DNA of 64,000 nucleotides from Pseudodesulfovibrio sp. (GCA_016744135.1 JADGEX010000001.1:372001-436000); one strand, 5' to 3'. Positions 45,386-54,174 are shown, numbered from the stretch's first letter. Notes: generated by a model not told the origin, from the sequence alone. Numbers and translations: made by a program.

Positions 45386-46258
45386 CTACGCCGCTTCTGT
45401 CGCTTTTTCCGTGGATCTCGTCATCGATGGCATATCTGCCAACTCCACAGCTTGCTGTTTTTTCTGTACATACTTCCGGGTAATTCTACGCAAAGTTTCC
45501 GTCTTGCCTTCGCGTTCACTAGGACTCAGGAATGAAGCCAGTTTACGTTCGAGCTTGTAGGAATTCTGTTCCTTACTGATAGCAATAATCCCTTCAAGGA
45601 CCAATTTCTGATTCAACAATTCAGCACGAGTGGAAAAATTAATATTCTCTGCAATAGGGGAAAACACAAGATTGCTCAAAATCAACCCATAAAGAGTAGA
45701 AATAAATGCCACAGGAATATTTTTGAGAATAACTGCCGTATCATTGATTCCCATAAGAAGACCAATCAAGCCAATAACGCTGCCTGCAACACCAAACGCC
45801 GGTGCCATTCGGGCTAAAGTCTGAAAAAAACGCTCACTCTGTTGACGACGAAGATTGAAAAAAGCCATCTCGGCATTCAAGCATTCACGAATTTCATCTT
45901 CTTTGTAGTTATCCACCAACAGAATCAGTCCGTTCTTCATAAAAGAACTGGTATCGTTGGCTTTTGAACGTTCCAATGAAAGGATGCCATCTACTTTACT
46001 TTTGACCGAAAGGTCGAGCAACGTGTTGACAATGGACTCAGCCGAAACACTTTTGGTAGAATATATGTTTTTCGCCACCCTGAATGCGTTTTTCACGTGC
46101 CGCGCCGGGTAGCTCATCAACATTGCGGCTGTCAGACCAGATATGACAACCAAAAATGCGGCCAGATTAAAATAGGCCCCAGCGGCTCCGGTCAGCATAA
46201 AGCTGCACACGAAAATGACGAGACTCAATCCTACGCCAATAAAATTCTTTCTACTCAT
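45386..46258 (-). CDS. motA: MotA-type flagellar stator protein
   Basis: 290 residues from ATG 46258 (GGAGAATG upstream). Four hydrophobic helices: two at the N-terminus (about 6-50) and two in GVAGSVIGLIGLLMG near 160-200, with a cytoplasmic loop between. It forms the ion channel of the flagellar stator with MotB, whose gene precedes it by 16 bases. The charged C-terminal tail (after 230) is longer than in E. coli MotA. A TolQ/ExbB-type protein is less likely because of the partner. Confidence 0.85.
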   Translation of the reverse strand: MSRKNFIGVGLSLVIFVCSFMLTGAAGAYFNLAAFLVVISGLTAAMLMSYPARHVKNAFRVAKNIYSTKSVSAESIVNTLLDLSVKSKVDGILSLERSKANDTSSFMKNGLILLVDNYKEDEIRECLNAEMAFFNLRRQQSERFFQTLARMAPAFGVAGSVIGLIGLLMGINDTAVILKNIPVAFISTLYGLILSNLVFSPIAENINFSTRAELLNQKLVLEGIIAISKEQNSYKLERKLASFLSPSEREGKTETLRRITRKYVQKKQQAVELADMPSMTRSTEKATEAA

Positions 46259-46274
46259 AACATTCTCCAATCGA

Positions 46275-46997
46275 TCAGCTTTGATGGACGATGACGATTT
46301 CAACTCGCCGGTTTTGCGCCTTGTTGGCTTCGGACGTATCAGGCACTTCCGGTTGATACGATCCTCTGCCAGTTATGATAATTCGCTTGGGAGCGATCCC
46401 GAATTGCGTGATAAGGAATTCAGCCACGTTGGCCGCTCGTTGTGAAGACAACGTAAAGCTTTGCGTACCTTCCGACTCGCTCTTGTCCGCGAAACCGATA
46501 ACATGAACAGCACCGAGACTGAGCTTCACTACTTCGGCAACCTCGTTCAAGTACTGCCAGGATTCAGCCTTGAGTTCCCCGGATTTCTCGTCAAAAAACA
46601 ATGCTCCACGCAATGAAATACGCACCTGTCCAGGGACTTCCCTGATAACAGAAATTCCCTTTGAACGAGATCGAAACAGAACTTCTGTCTCTGCGACACG
46701 CACGACATCTTGAGAACCACCGCTTTCCGCTCGGCTAGCAATCTGTCCAATCAATCCGATAAGAGGATCAAGTGTACTCGCAGCCTGCGCCTTTTCCGCG
46801 GTCTGATGACTAAACAGGATTTTTACATCCTGATGAGTGCTGGCATACATAAACAGCACCACAAACAGGACAAACATGACCATCATCAGATCAGCCCACG
46901 GCACGGACCAATCGTTCATGCCACGGATTGCGCCTTCGCCTTCCATTTGGCTAAATGATGAAAAATCTTTAGTAAAACTCTTTTCAATTTGCTGCAT
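46275..46997 (-). CDS. motB: MotB-type stator / OmpA-domain protein
   Basis: 240 residues: one helix near 30-52 with the ion-carrying aspartate in VPWADLMMVMFVLF, then a periplasmic OmpA-like peptidoglycan-binding domain near 110-240 (VHVIGFADKSESEGTQSFTLS, LSSQRAANVAEFLI, NRRVEIVI). This anchors the stator to the wall. It is shorter than E. coli MotB (308). The gene order motB then motA is the reverse of the usual. No other flagellar gene is adjacent. Confidence 0.88.
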   Translation of the reverse strand: MQQIEKSFTKDFSSFSQMEGEGAIRGMNDWSVPWADLMMVMFVLFVVLFMYASTHQDVKILFSHQTAEKAQAASTLDPLIGLIGQIASRAESGGSQDVVRVAETEVLFRSRSKGISVIREVPGQVRISLRGALFFDEKSGELKAESWQYLNEVAEVVKLSLGAVHVIGFADKSESEGTQSFTLSSQRAANVAEFLITQFGIAPKRIIITGRGSYQPEVPDTSEANKAQNRRVEIVIVHQS

Positions 46998-47169
46998 GTA
47001 TTCTCCTGCGCATCTACGCGCACGATATGAAGCAAGAATCTTACCACAACAGTAACCAGCTAAAATACAGGCATTTATTTTCTTGTAATATGTCCTTCAT
47101 TTTAGAATGACAAAAAGCTGACAGCCTGTGCGTTGACTCGGGCAAGAATATGGGAGAAACATTGATTCC

Positions 47170-47784
47170 ATGACAACATCGCAAGGACCGTTCACCACCA
47201 TCAGTCCCATTATCTTGGCTTCAGGCTCACCCAGACGGCGCGAACTTCTGGCCGACCTCGGTCTTGAATTCACAGTACATCCAAGTCCGCTTAATGAACC
47301 GAAGCCAGAAACAAATGAATCCCCGCTAAAATATGTCAAACGAATGGCAGAACTGAAAACGCTGGACATTGCCCGGCATTATGCAGGCCAAACCATACTT
47401 GGCGCCGACACCATCGTAGTTTTAAACGACCGTATTATGGGTAAACCCATAAATGATGCACATGCCTTGGAAATGCTCATGACATTGTCTGGCAACACGC
47501 ATCAAGTCATCACCGGGTTTTGTATGGTAATGCCCGACGACACACGCATTACCAAAGCCATCAGCACGGATGTCGACATGCGCTCCTCCACCGAAATAGA
47601 ACTCAAGAGGTATATTGCTACCGGCGAGCCTGCAGATAAGGCGGGAGCGTATGCCATTCAAGGGGTTGGAACATTTCTTGTTACCGCGATTCGAGGATCA
47701 TACACCAATGTAGTCGGATTGCCTGTCGCACGAGTTCTGGACGAACTTCTCGCTTCAAAAATCATTACGCCTGCAAAAATCTAA
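47170..47784 (+). CDS. maf: Maf-family nucleotide pyrophosphatase
   Basis: 204 residues of the Maf/Ham1-like family that hydrolyses dTTP, UTP or modified nucleotides to the monophosphate. Motifs seen: ILASGSPRRRELL near 15-27, ADTIVVLNDRIMGKP near 79 and the later AGAYAIQGVGTFLVTAIRGSY near 158. The residues fit the dTTP/UTP-specific group. The start ATG has GGGAGAAA 13 bases upstream. Convergent or divergent neighbours are unrelated. Confidence 0.9.
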   Translation: MTTSQGPFTTISPIILASGSPRRRELLADLGLEFTVHPSPLNEPKPETNESPLKYVKRMAELKTLDIARHYAGQTILGADTIVVLNDRIMGKPINDAHALEMLMTLSGNTHQVITGFCMVMPDDTRITKAISTDVDMRSSTEIELKRYIATGEPADKAGAYAIQGVGTFLVTAIRGSYTNVVGLPVARVLDELLASKIITPAKI

Positions 47785-47862
47785 ACCCAATACGAAACTC
47801 TCTGCCTTCAACGATCAAGCATTACGGGTTTTATTTAATTTGATTAAAATGGATTCCATTTC

Positions 47863-47890
47863 TTGACTTTTAGTTAGGCATCCTTACAAT
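47863..47890 (+). promoter_or_regulatory. Promoter of the marR-type gene
   Basis: TTGACT (47863-47868) and TACAAT (47885-47890), 16 bases apart. The expected transcript start is near 47897, so the first possible codon would be ATG 47898 with almost no leader. Confidence 0.6.
47871..47889. promoter_or_regulatory. MarR-type operator copy 1
   Basis: A 19-base imperfect palindrome TAGTTAGGCATCCTTACAA, matching 16 of 19 positions with the perfect palindrome in front of the flavodoxin gene. It fills the space between the -35 and -10 hexamers, where binding would block RNA polymerase. Confidence 0.7.
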
Positions 47891-47897
47891 GCTTGTC

Positions 47898-48368
47898 ATG
47901 AACGAATTCAGAGAATCTTATGAAACAATGCAGCATGCGTTGCTTGAGCTTGTCGATACAGTGAACGCACATCATCGTGGTGGCGTAGATTTCGGCACTG
48001 GACATAGGTTGCACCCTGCTGAAATTCATACCATAGCAACAATTGGTGATGAACCCCAAATTACTGTCACGCAGTTGGCTGAACGACTCTCCGTTTCCAA
48101 ACCAACTATCTCTGAACGCATCGGTAAACTCATGAAGAAAGGCCTTGTTGAAAAGGGGATAAAGCCCTACGACGCCAAGGCTGTCACCCTACTGCTCACT
48201 AAAACAGGATGGACGGCCTACACCCATCATGAAGCTCACCACGACAAAATGTTTGATGTATTCGTATCACAATACGGTGAAAAATCCGAAATCATGGCTC
48301 AAAAACTCAGTCAAGCCCTGCACGAAATGCAAAATTTAGCAGAATTGTTTGACTGCCATAACGATTAA
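47898..48368 (+). CDS. MarR-family transcriptional regulator
   Basis: 156 residues from ATG 47898. Winged helix-turn-helix of the MarR type: EIHTIATIGDEP, VTQLAERLSVSKPTISERIGKLMKKGLVE (recognition helix near 69-80). ATG 47889 is possible but lies inside the -10 hexamer, so 47898 is preferred even though it leaves almost no leader. Two matching palindromes suggest self-repression and control of the flavodoxin gene 67 bases downstream. The ligand is unknown; MarR proteins often sense phenolics, oxidants or copper. Confidence 0.85.
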   Translation: MNEFRESYETMQHALLELVDTVNAHHRGGVDFGTGHRLHPAEIHTIATIGDEPQITVTQLAERLSVSKPTISERIGKLMKKGLVEKGIKPYDAKAVTLLLTKTGWTAYTHHEAHHDKMFDVFVSQYGEKSEIMAQKLSQALHEMQNLAELFDCHND

Positions 48369-48402
48369 ATAATTATTTTTTGTTCATATTTTTTTAAACC
48401 AG

Positions 48403-48421
48403 TTGTTAGGCAGCCTAACAA
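48403..48421. promoter_or_regulatory. MarR-type operator copy 2
   Basis: Perfect palindrome TTGTTAGGCAGCCTAACAA (9-base arms around one central A), ending just before the AAAAGGAG ribosome site of the flavodoxin gene. Confidence 0.8.
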
Positions 48422-48435
48422 GAAAAGGAGCATCC

Positions 48436-49014
48436 ATGAAAGTGTTACACGTTTTCCATTCACAAACTGGAAACACAAAAAAAGTTGCACAAACTATTGA
48501 AAAATCAGTGATTGAGTCAGGTTGTAAAATAACAACGGTACAAGCAAAGGCAAAAGGAGACCCAATACAACTCATGGACTATGACTTGGTTCTGATTGGT
48601 TCGGGAGTGTATGGATGGCTTCCGGGAAAACCCATGATGGATTGGTTGGCCGAACGAGCAAAAGAGAGCATGACCGAATTTGGCGGGTCGGGAATTCTCA
48701 AACCAGGTTCTCCACGATTATTAAACAAATACGTTGCTATCTATTGCACGTTTGGTGGAAGCCATACTGGCATCAACGAGGCCATTCCTGCCGTAAAATA
48801 CATGGGGCAATTATTTGATCATTTAGGATTCACCATTGCTGCTGAGTGGTACATGCCGGGTGCATATGGAGTCCCGAAACTGGAACACCACAACACGCAA
48901 GGTCGACTTGGTGATATTAGAAACCGTCCTAACGAAAATGACTTAAATGCAATGGCTGAAAAGGTAAAAGGATTGATAGCGTCAATCAAACCTCCTACTT
49001 CCCCGGTTGAGTAA
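48436..49014 (+). CDS. Flavodoxin-fold protein
   Basis: 192 residues from ATG 48436 (AAAAGGAG upstream; a frame opens at 48403 inside the operator). FMN-phosphate loop HSQTGNTKKVAQTI near 8-21, then LVLIGSGVYGWLPGKP near 49 and CTFGGSHTG near 100, as in the flavodoxin_1/flavodoxin_5 families. It may reduce quinones, disulfides or metals or carry electrons. It is probably controlled by the MarR protein. The next reading frame (beta-lactamase fold) begins four bases after its stop. Confidence 0.82.
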   Translation: MKVLHVFHSQTGNTKKVAQTIEKSVIESGCKITTVQAKAKGDPIQLMDYDLVLIGSGVYGWLPGKPMMDWLAERAKESMTEFGGSGILKPGSPRLLNKYVAIYCTFGGSHTGINEAIPAVKYMGQLFDHLGFTIAAEWYMPGAYGVPKLEHHNTQGRLGDIRNRPNENDLNAMAEKVKGLIASIKPPTSPVE

Positions 49015-49017
49015 GTA

Positions 49018-49781
49018 ATGAAAAAACCCATTATTCTGTCTGTTTCAGACGGATATTATGAATATTCTCACCCTCGGCAACTCCTCTTTCCCGGTGTTGC
49101 CGAGGCAGATCTCATGGCGGCAGGAATTCCGAGAGTAGAATGGGACTTCTGGATAAGCCCGTACACTTCAACAATTATTCAAACTGAAAAAACACCATTC
49201 TGGTTGATGCCGGGGCTGGTAATATCTCCAAAACAACTGGAAGGCTTGTTGATAATCTCAAACTAAAAAATATTCACCCGAACGATATTGATTGCATAGT
49301 CCTTACTCATCTACACCCAGATCATATAGCGGGATTACTTCCTTCAAATGGTAATACTCTTTTCCCCAACGCGCGGATTCTCCTATCCGACATTGAATAT
49401 TCTTATTGGCAGAAAAAACCAAATCTTCTTGAACTGAATATTCCACCTGAAGTTCGCAAAATGCTCCAAAGTACGACTTCTGAATTCTTGCAACGCTATG
49501 CTGACAGAATCGAAACCGTTTCGATGGATGAACAACTTATGGCAGATATCAGTCTATTTGCAGCCCCCGGTCATACTCCCGGCCATGTTGGAGTTGAAGT
49601 GCAAACAGACGACACTTTGTTTTTAATCGCAGGAGATGCTTTTTTACACCCTGCTCACTTTACTCATCCTGAATGATCATCATCCGTAGACATTATGCCC
49701 GAGACAGCAACACGTACTCGACGACACATCTTAGAACGGATAAAAAATGAATCGGCTACCACGCTTGGATTTCATTTGTAA
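49018..49781 (+). pseudogene. Broken metallo-beta-lactamase-fold hydrolase
   Basis: The N-terminal part reads from ATG 49018 (ARPRQLLFPG-like text, PRVEWDFWISPYTST) to an A6 tract at 49187-49192. The family text continues in the -1 frame (ILVDAGAGN, VLTHLHPDHIAGL, AAPGHTPGHVGVE) to a TGA at 49674. Adding one A to the tract would restore QTEKNTILVDAG. The TGA stands where relatives have Trp (HPEW), and beyond it the same frame goes on for 34 codons (MPETATRTRRHILERI) to TAA at 49779, still short of the usual end. So there are up to three lesions. It follows the flavodoxin gene by four bases and was probably its operon partner. A sequencing error could explain the tract but not the rest. Confidence 0.82.
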
Positions 49782-49914
49782 CATATATGCGCTCAACGAT
49801 TTATGAACATATCAATTCTCAATTCATTCATGTACAAGATCACAACGAATTGATGTATTATGAAAGGCCCTTCTCGCCATCTGGAATAATTAGAATATCA
49901 AGGCATAAAAAACC

Positions 49915-50322
49915 ATGATCGAAGGATTGAGCCATATTACCCTTGTTGTGCAAGACTTGAAAAAGACATCCTCAATTTTTACAAAAATACTTGATGCCGA
50001 AGAGGTGTATGCAAGTGGCGATACGCAATACTCACTGTCTCAAGAGAAATTTTTTCTAGTTGGTGGTGTCTGGATCGCCATAATGAAAGGCCAGCCATTA
50101 TCAGATAAAACATACAACCATATCGCCTTCAAAATTCCACACAATGAAATTGACAACTATGCAAAACGTATAGAGGCTCTAAATCTTCACGTCCGTATGG
50201 ACAGAAATAGAGTATCAGGTGAAGGTTGTTCACTATATTTCCATGACTATGACAACCATCTGTTTGAACTCCATACAGGTACACTCAAAGAACGACTGAC
50301 GGCGTACGCCAAAGATGATTAA
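49915..50322 (+). CDS. fosX: FosX-type fosfomycin resistance hydrolase (VOC family)
   Basis: 135 residues, full length for FosX. The metal ligands His7, His69 and Glu118 (LSHIT, YNHIAF, HLFELH) and the FosX-specific general base Glu44 (LSQEKFF) are all in place, so it should open the epoxide of fosfomycin with water rather than glutathione or a thiol. The segments EVYASG, GGVWIAIM, GEGCSLYF and ELHTGTLKERL also fit FosX. It may have another epoxide as natural substrate. It lies between the broken beta-lactamase-fold gene and pgpA, with an eight-base overlap or one-base gap to the latter. I see no strong ribosome site. Confidence 0.85.
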   Translation: MIEGLSHITLVVQDLKKTSSIFTKILDAEEVYASGDTQYSLSQEKFFLVGGVWIAIMKGQPLSDKTYNHIAFKIPHNEIDNYAKRIEALNLHVRMDRNRVSGEGCSLYFHDYDNHLFELHTGTLKERLTAYAKDD

Positions 50323-50803
50323 CATGAAGACTCAATCGCCACTCGACAAACTTGCCTCAGCACTGGCAACTCTCGGCCCAATCGGACATTTCCCCAAGGC
50401 TCCAGGGACATGGGGATCTCTGGCCTCCATTGTCGCGGCTCCATGGCTGTTCCTTTCTCTCCCTTTATGGGGACGTCTTGCTGCCCTGGCCGCTATCCTT
50501 CTCGTCGGAATCTGGGCTTGTGCTCGTGCAGAAGTCATATTCGATAAAAAAGATCCCGGTTGCGTCATCATTGACGAATTGTTCGGCCAATGGCTTGCCC
50601 TGCTTTTTTTTCACGGCATGCCTATTGGGTATCTGATTGTTGGATTCGGCCTATTCCGTTTCTTTGACATTCTCAAACCATGGCCAGTCAAATGGGCCGA
50701 AGACTCCTTCCCCGGCGGGCTTGGAGTCATGCTCGATGATGGCGTTGCAGGACTTTATGCCATGGGCGGCCTACACCTTCTTCATTACATTCTCTCCATA
50801 TAA
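50315..50803 (+). CDS. pgpA: Phosphatidylglycerophosphatase A
   Basis: 162 residues (159 from the ATG at 50324, which avoids overlap with fosX). PgpA removes phosphate from phosphatidylglycerol phosphate at the inner membrane. The family text GHFPKAPGTWGSLASI near 24-39 and DPGCVIIDELFGQWLAL near 79-95 is clear, with three to four hydrophobic helices. The role fits a housekeeping gene; the adjacency to fosX looks accidental. Confidence 0.9.
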   Translation: MINMKTQSPLDKLASALATLGPIGHFPKAPGTWGSLASIVAAPWLFLSLPLWGRLAALAAILLVGIWACARAEVIFDKKDPGCVIIDELFGQWLALLFFHGMPIGYLIVGFGLFRFFDILKPWPVKWAEDSFPGGLGVMLDDGVAGLYAMGGLHLLHYILSI

Positions 50804-50838
50804 CAAAAAAAACGCCGCTTCCCGAAGGAAGCGGCGTT
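50804..50838. terminator. Bidirectional terminator between pgpA and pal
   Basis: Perfect stem AACGCCGCTTCC / GGAAGCGGCGTT (50811-50822, 50827-50838). On the minus strand it is followed by about eight T residues, making a strong terminator for the tol-pal operon. Confidence 0.93.
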
Positions 50839-50860
50839 ATCATTGTATAACCAATCGAAT

Positions 50861-51412
50861 TTATTGTACCACAAACTCGGCTCGACGATTCTTGGCCCAG
50901 GCACTTTCATTGTGCGCGGGATCAAGAGGACGTTCTTCACCAAAACTAACAATCTTCATACGTTCAGGTTCGACGCCAAGAATCACCAAATGTTCATAGG
51001 CAGCCCGGGCACGACGCTCACCCAAAGCGAGATTGTACTCTTCGGTACCACGTTCGTCACAGTGCCCTTCGACCACGACGCCAACATCCGTATATTTACG
51101 CATGATACTCGCCTTAAGGGCAAGAGTAGCACGAGATTCCTCGTTCAATTCATAGGAATCAAAGGCGAAATGAATAGTAATGCTGGAAAGTTCTTCCACG
51201 GCTTCGGTCTTGGCACGCGCCTCAGCTTCTGCGGCCAGAGCAGCCTCATCGACCTTGGGTTCTGTCGGCGGCGGAGTCCACTGGGAATCATCCTTGACCT
51301 CAACCTTAGTCTCAGGCGGGGTAGTGGTGGTCGTCTTTTTGGCACAGCCAGCAAAGACAAAAAGGGACAGGGCCAACAAGGCCACAATTCCGAAATACAC
51401 TCTGTTTTTCAT
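50861..51412 (-). CDS. pal: Peptidoglycan-associated lipoprotein Pal
   Basis: 183 residues from ATG 51412 (AAGGAGTG upstream). Lipobox FAGC (Cys23), a Thr/Pro/Glu-rich linker and an OmpA-like domain near 75-183 (IHFAFDSYELNEES, VVVEGHCDERGTEEYNLALG, YEHLVILGVEPERM). It anchors the outer membrane to the wall as part of Tol-Pal. It is the last gene of tolQRAB-pal. Confidence 0.94.
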   Translation of the reverse strand: MKNRVYFGIVALLALSLFVFAGCAKKTTTTTPPETKVEVKDDSQWTPPPTEPKVDEAALAAEAEARAKTEAVEELSSITIHFAFDSYELNEESRATLALKASIMRKYTDVGVVVEGHCDERGTEEYNLALGERRARAAYEHLVILGVEPERMKIVSFGEERPLDPAHNESAWAKNRRAEFVVQ

Positions 51413-51535
51413 GCTCACTCCTTGGTAGAGCCGTCGCCCGGCCATTATTTCAGATGCTTCCGAAAGCCAATGATTCTCGCATTGGGTAGCATGCACCTTT
51501 TCTTACAAAAAAATCAACCCCGTGTTTATGACAAT

Positions 51536-52843
51536 TTACCTCTGCAACGAAGTATCCCATGCCGGAGCAAAGGCCGCGCCTTTACCGGTGGATATCATCC
51601 GAGGTTTATCTCCATGACGGGTTGAAAGATACAATTTGTATTCACCGGTCCTGCTGGACGCAAAAGCAACGAAATACCCATCCGGACCAAAAGCCGGATA
51701 TTCATCGTTACCAGGGCCAAACGTCAATTGCTTTTCTTTGCTTGTCTGCAAATCATGCAAAAAAATACGATGCCCGTCTGATGTCTGATGAGTATACGCC
51801 ACATAGCGTCCATCAGGACTAAGACACGGATGAGTGTTATACCGACCAGTGGTGGTCACACGCTTAATCTGACCGGTCTTCATATCCAAAAGATAAATAT
51901 GCGGATTACCTGCTCTGGCTGAAGTAAAAGCCATCTTCTCACCAGTCCTGTCAAAACTTGGAGATACGTCAATATAAGGACTACGCACCAACGTTTTGCC
52001 AGGTTTATAATCATTCTTCAGGTTGAAAATATTGGTTGTACCATTCCGATTGAGAGCCACATACAAAGAACCGTTCGGACCGTAAACGGGACTGATAACA
52101 GTCGACCCCAACCCTTTGTACATTCTTTTTATCGTACCGGATTCACTATCATACACACCAAGCTCATGCCGCGTTTTGCCGATATGAGTAAAAGCAATTC
52201 GCTTCCCATCTTCAGACCACGCGGGACTCAGGTTGTAGCCGCCCAATTTCGTAATGCGTTTAAGCCCTCGGCCCTGAGGAAGAACAGTAAAGACTTCCTT
52301 TGTCTTCCCCTCCTGCTTGACGAAAGCAATGGGAGAATCAAAAAATCCCTTCTTGCCTGTCAAAGCTTCAAGAAAGGATGAACAAAAACGATCAGCCACC
52401 AGCGGCAGATTCTTGCTCACGTCACGATAAGATTTCCCGACCACACGACGGCCACTAAAGGTCTCGAATACACGAGCTTCAATATATTCACCGTTCCAGC
52501 CTGTCGTCATGCACAAATCAACACGAGCAAGCTGAAGAGGTTTGAAATCTATGTCTGAAGCCTTCACGCCCTGACTTGGGTCGCCGCCCAGCAGATCGGT
52601 CACCGGCACAATGTTAAGAAAAGGGATATAGCCCAAGTCATTGGCTACCAGTTCCTGAAGAGCATTGGCTGCCGCTTCAGGCAATGGAGAGCCGTCCAAT
52701 TCCTTGGGAGTCAAAAGAGTGATGTTCACCATGCGTTGGCCTGGGCCGTGAATATCCACCGTCAGCGGTCCCTGTGCGAACGCAGCGGCGACCATGAGGC
52801 AGACACAGACGCAACTCATACCAAGTATCAAAATCCGTTTCAT
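51536..52843 (-). CDS. tolB: Tol-Pal periplasmic protein TolB
   Basis: 435 residues. A signal peptide (VCVCLMVAAAFA), an N-terminal domain to about 165 and a beta-propeller with repeats of the SPAWSEDGKRIAFT / SPSFDRTGEKMAFTS / HPCLSPDGRYVAYT type. It links TolA and Pal. Begins five bases after tolA and is followed by pal after 123 bases. Confidence 0.94.
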   Translation of the reverse strand: MKRILILGMSCVCVCLMVAAAFAQGPLTVDIHGPGQRMVNITLLTPKELDGSPLPEAAANALQELVANDLGYIPFLNIVPVTDLLGGDPSQGVKASDIDFKPLQLARVDLCMTTGWNGEYIEARVFETFSGRRVVGKSYRDVSKNLPLVADRFCSSFLEALTGKKGFFDSPIAFVKQEGKTKEVFTVLPQGRGLKRITKLGGYNLSPAWSEDGKRIAFTHIGKTRHELGVYDSESGTIKRMYKGLGSTVISPVYGPNGSLYVALNRNGTTNIFNLKNDYKPGKTLVRSPYIDVSPSFDRTGEKMAFTSARAGNPHIYLLDMKTGQIKRVTTTGRYNTHPCLSPDGRYVAYTHQTSDGHRIFLHDLQTSKEKQLTFGPGNDEYPAFGPDGYFVAFASSRTGEYKLYLSTRHGDKPRMISTGKGAAFAPAWDTSLQR

Positions 52844-52848
52844 ACCGT

Positions 52849-53727
52849 CTACTCTGAAAGTTCCTGGCTGTTGAAATTAATACGCAGAACCCGGTCCCTT
52901 TCGGTCCTCGGTTTCTCCACATATTCTGTTTCCTTGATGGCTCGAAGAGTTGAACTGTCAAATTCAGGATTGTTTGACGATTCGATAATCTTCGAGGACA
53001 AAATTTTCCCGTCGGCTTCAAGCACTATTTCAAGCGTTGCCGTAAGATTGGCTTCTCCGGCAAATGCAGGATATCGCCAATTTTTCTTAATGGCAGATCC
53101 GACGATCAGGGCATAGACTTCAGACAAACCGGAGCCTGACCCGCCGACAGTACCGCCGACAACCCCACCGTCCACTCCACCAGGCTGCCCGCCATGAGCA
53201 TAAACCTGATCCCCTTCACGCTTCTTGAGCGCAGCCAATTCGTCGGTCAAAGCTTTTTTCTTTTTCTGATCCTGCCGTTTGGTCCTCGCCTTTGCAGCGG
53301 CCATCCCTTCAGCCAACAACTGATCAGCTGTTTTCTTTGGCTTGGGTTTAGGCTTCGGTTGAGGCTTAGGTTTCGGTTTTTCTTCCTTTTTCTTAACCAC
53401 GGCCTTTTTCTCAACCTTCTTAGGGCTGATTTTCTTGACCTCTGGTTCAGGTTTGGCCTCGACCACAGGAGTGGACAGCACTTCAACAGCAGGCTCGGCC
53501 TTTGCTTCAACAACTGGCACTGCCGGCGTCGAAGTCACCGGTTCAACTGTAGCCTTTACTTCTACAGGCGGACCGGGGGGAGGCGGAGCAAGGGATACAA
53601 GATCAACCGTATACACAGGTCTATCCATATTCACCGTCACTCCGGCGGTGTTCACGCCATAGATGGCAACCATGGCCAAAACCATGTGAAAAAGAATGGA
53701 GAATATAAGACCGATACTTTGCCGCAT
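52849..53727 (-). CDS. tolA: TolA/TonB-like energy transducer
   Basis: 292 residues: one N-terminal helix (IGLIFSILFHMVLAMVAIYG), a long Pro/Lys/Glu/Val-rich periplasmic stretch (about 45-160; with a KPKPKPQPKPKPKPKK run), a Gly-rich segment and a C-terminal TonB/TolA domain (NWRYPAFAGEANLTATLEIV near 215). It transmits proton-motive energy from TolQR to TolB and Pal. Fifteen bases after tolR. Confidence 0.9.
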   Translation of the reverse strand: MRQSIGLIFSILFHMVLAMVAIYGVNTAGVTVNMDRPVYTVDLVSLAPPPPGPPVEVKATVEPVTSTPAVPVVEAKAEPAVEVLSTPVVEAKPEPEVKKISPKKVEKKAVVKKKEEKPKPKPQPKPKPKPKKTADQLLAEGMAAAKARTKRQDQKKKKALTDELAALKKREGDQVYAHGGQPGGVDGGVVGGTVGGSGSGLSEVYALIVGSAIKKNWRYPAFAGEANLTATLEIVLEADGKILSSKIIESSNNPEFDSSTLRAIKETEYVEKPRTERDRVLRINFNSQELSE

Positions 53728-53742
53728 TATATTAAGATACTA

Positions 53743-54165
53743 CTATTTTTTGTTTTTTTTCAGATCAACGGTCTTTTCAGCCACTATACCCAATCGATCA
53801 ATTCCAGCACCTTTGATTTCACCCATAATCATAACCACAGTACCATAGGCCACATCTTTGTCGGCGCGCAAAAACAGTTGTTTCTTCTGCTTGGCAACCA
53901 GTCGCTTCAGATGATCCTGTAATTCGTCCAGCCCAACCTGATATTCATCGAGAAACAGCGTGCCATCCTTCTTGACTGACAACACTAGATGCTCGGAATC
54001 CTGTGGCAAATTCTTGACTGTCTTGGTCACGGGCAGATCAACCTCGACCCCCTGTGTCATAAGTGGCGCAGTGACCATAAAAATGATCAACAATACCAAC
54101 ATCACGTCTACAAATGGCGTGACATTAATTTCATTGAGAAAACCGCCTCCTGTCTTAATAACCAT
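53743..54165 (-). CDS. tolR: TolR/ExbD-type biopolymer transport protein
   Basis: 140 residues with a short cytoplasmic head, one helix carrying the ion-path aspartate (NVTPFVDVMLVLLIIFMV near 14-31) and a periplasmic domain. Partners TolQ, whose gene ends nine bases upstream. Confidence 0.93.
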   Translation of the reverse strand: MVIKTGGGFLNEINVTPFVDVMLVLLIIFMVTAPLMTQGVEVDLPVTKTVKNLPQDSEHLVLSVKKDGTLFLDEYQVGLDELQDHLKRLVAKQKKQLFLRADKDVAYGTVVMIMGEIKGAGIDRLGIVAEKTVDLKKNKK

Positions 54166-54174
54166 GAGGCGCTC

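Noticed and set aside
49187-49192. Programmed -1 frameshifting at the A6 tract
   Set aside because: The run is not in the phase needed for a tandem-slip heptamer, and the downstream frame also has a premature stop, so loss of one A is simpler.
49674-49676. TGA in the beta-lactamase-fold gene as a second selenocysteine codon
   Set aside because: The family has Trp here, there is no redox motif around it, and the gene carries other lesions, so it is a stop in a decaying gene.
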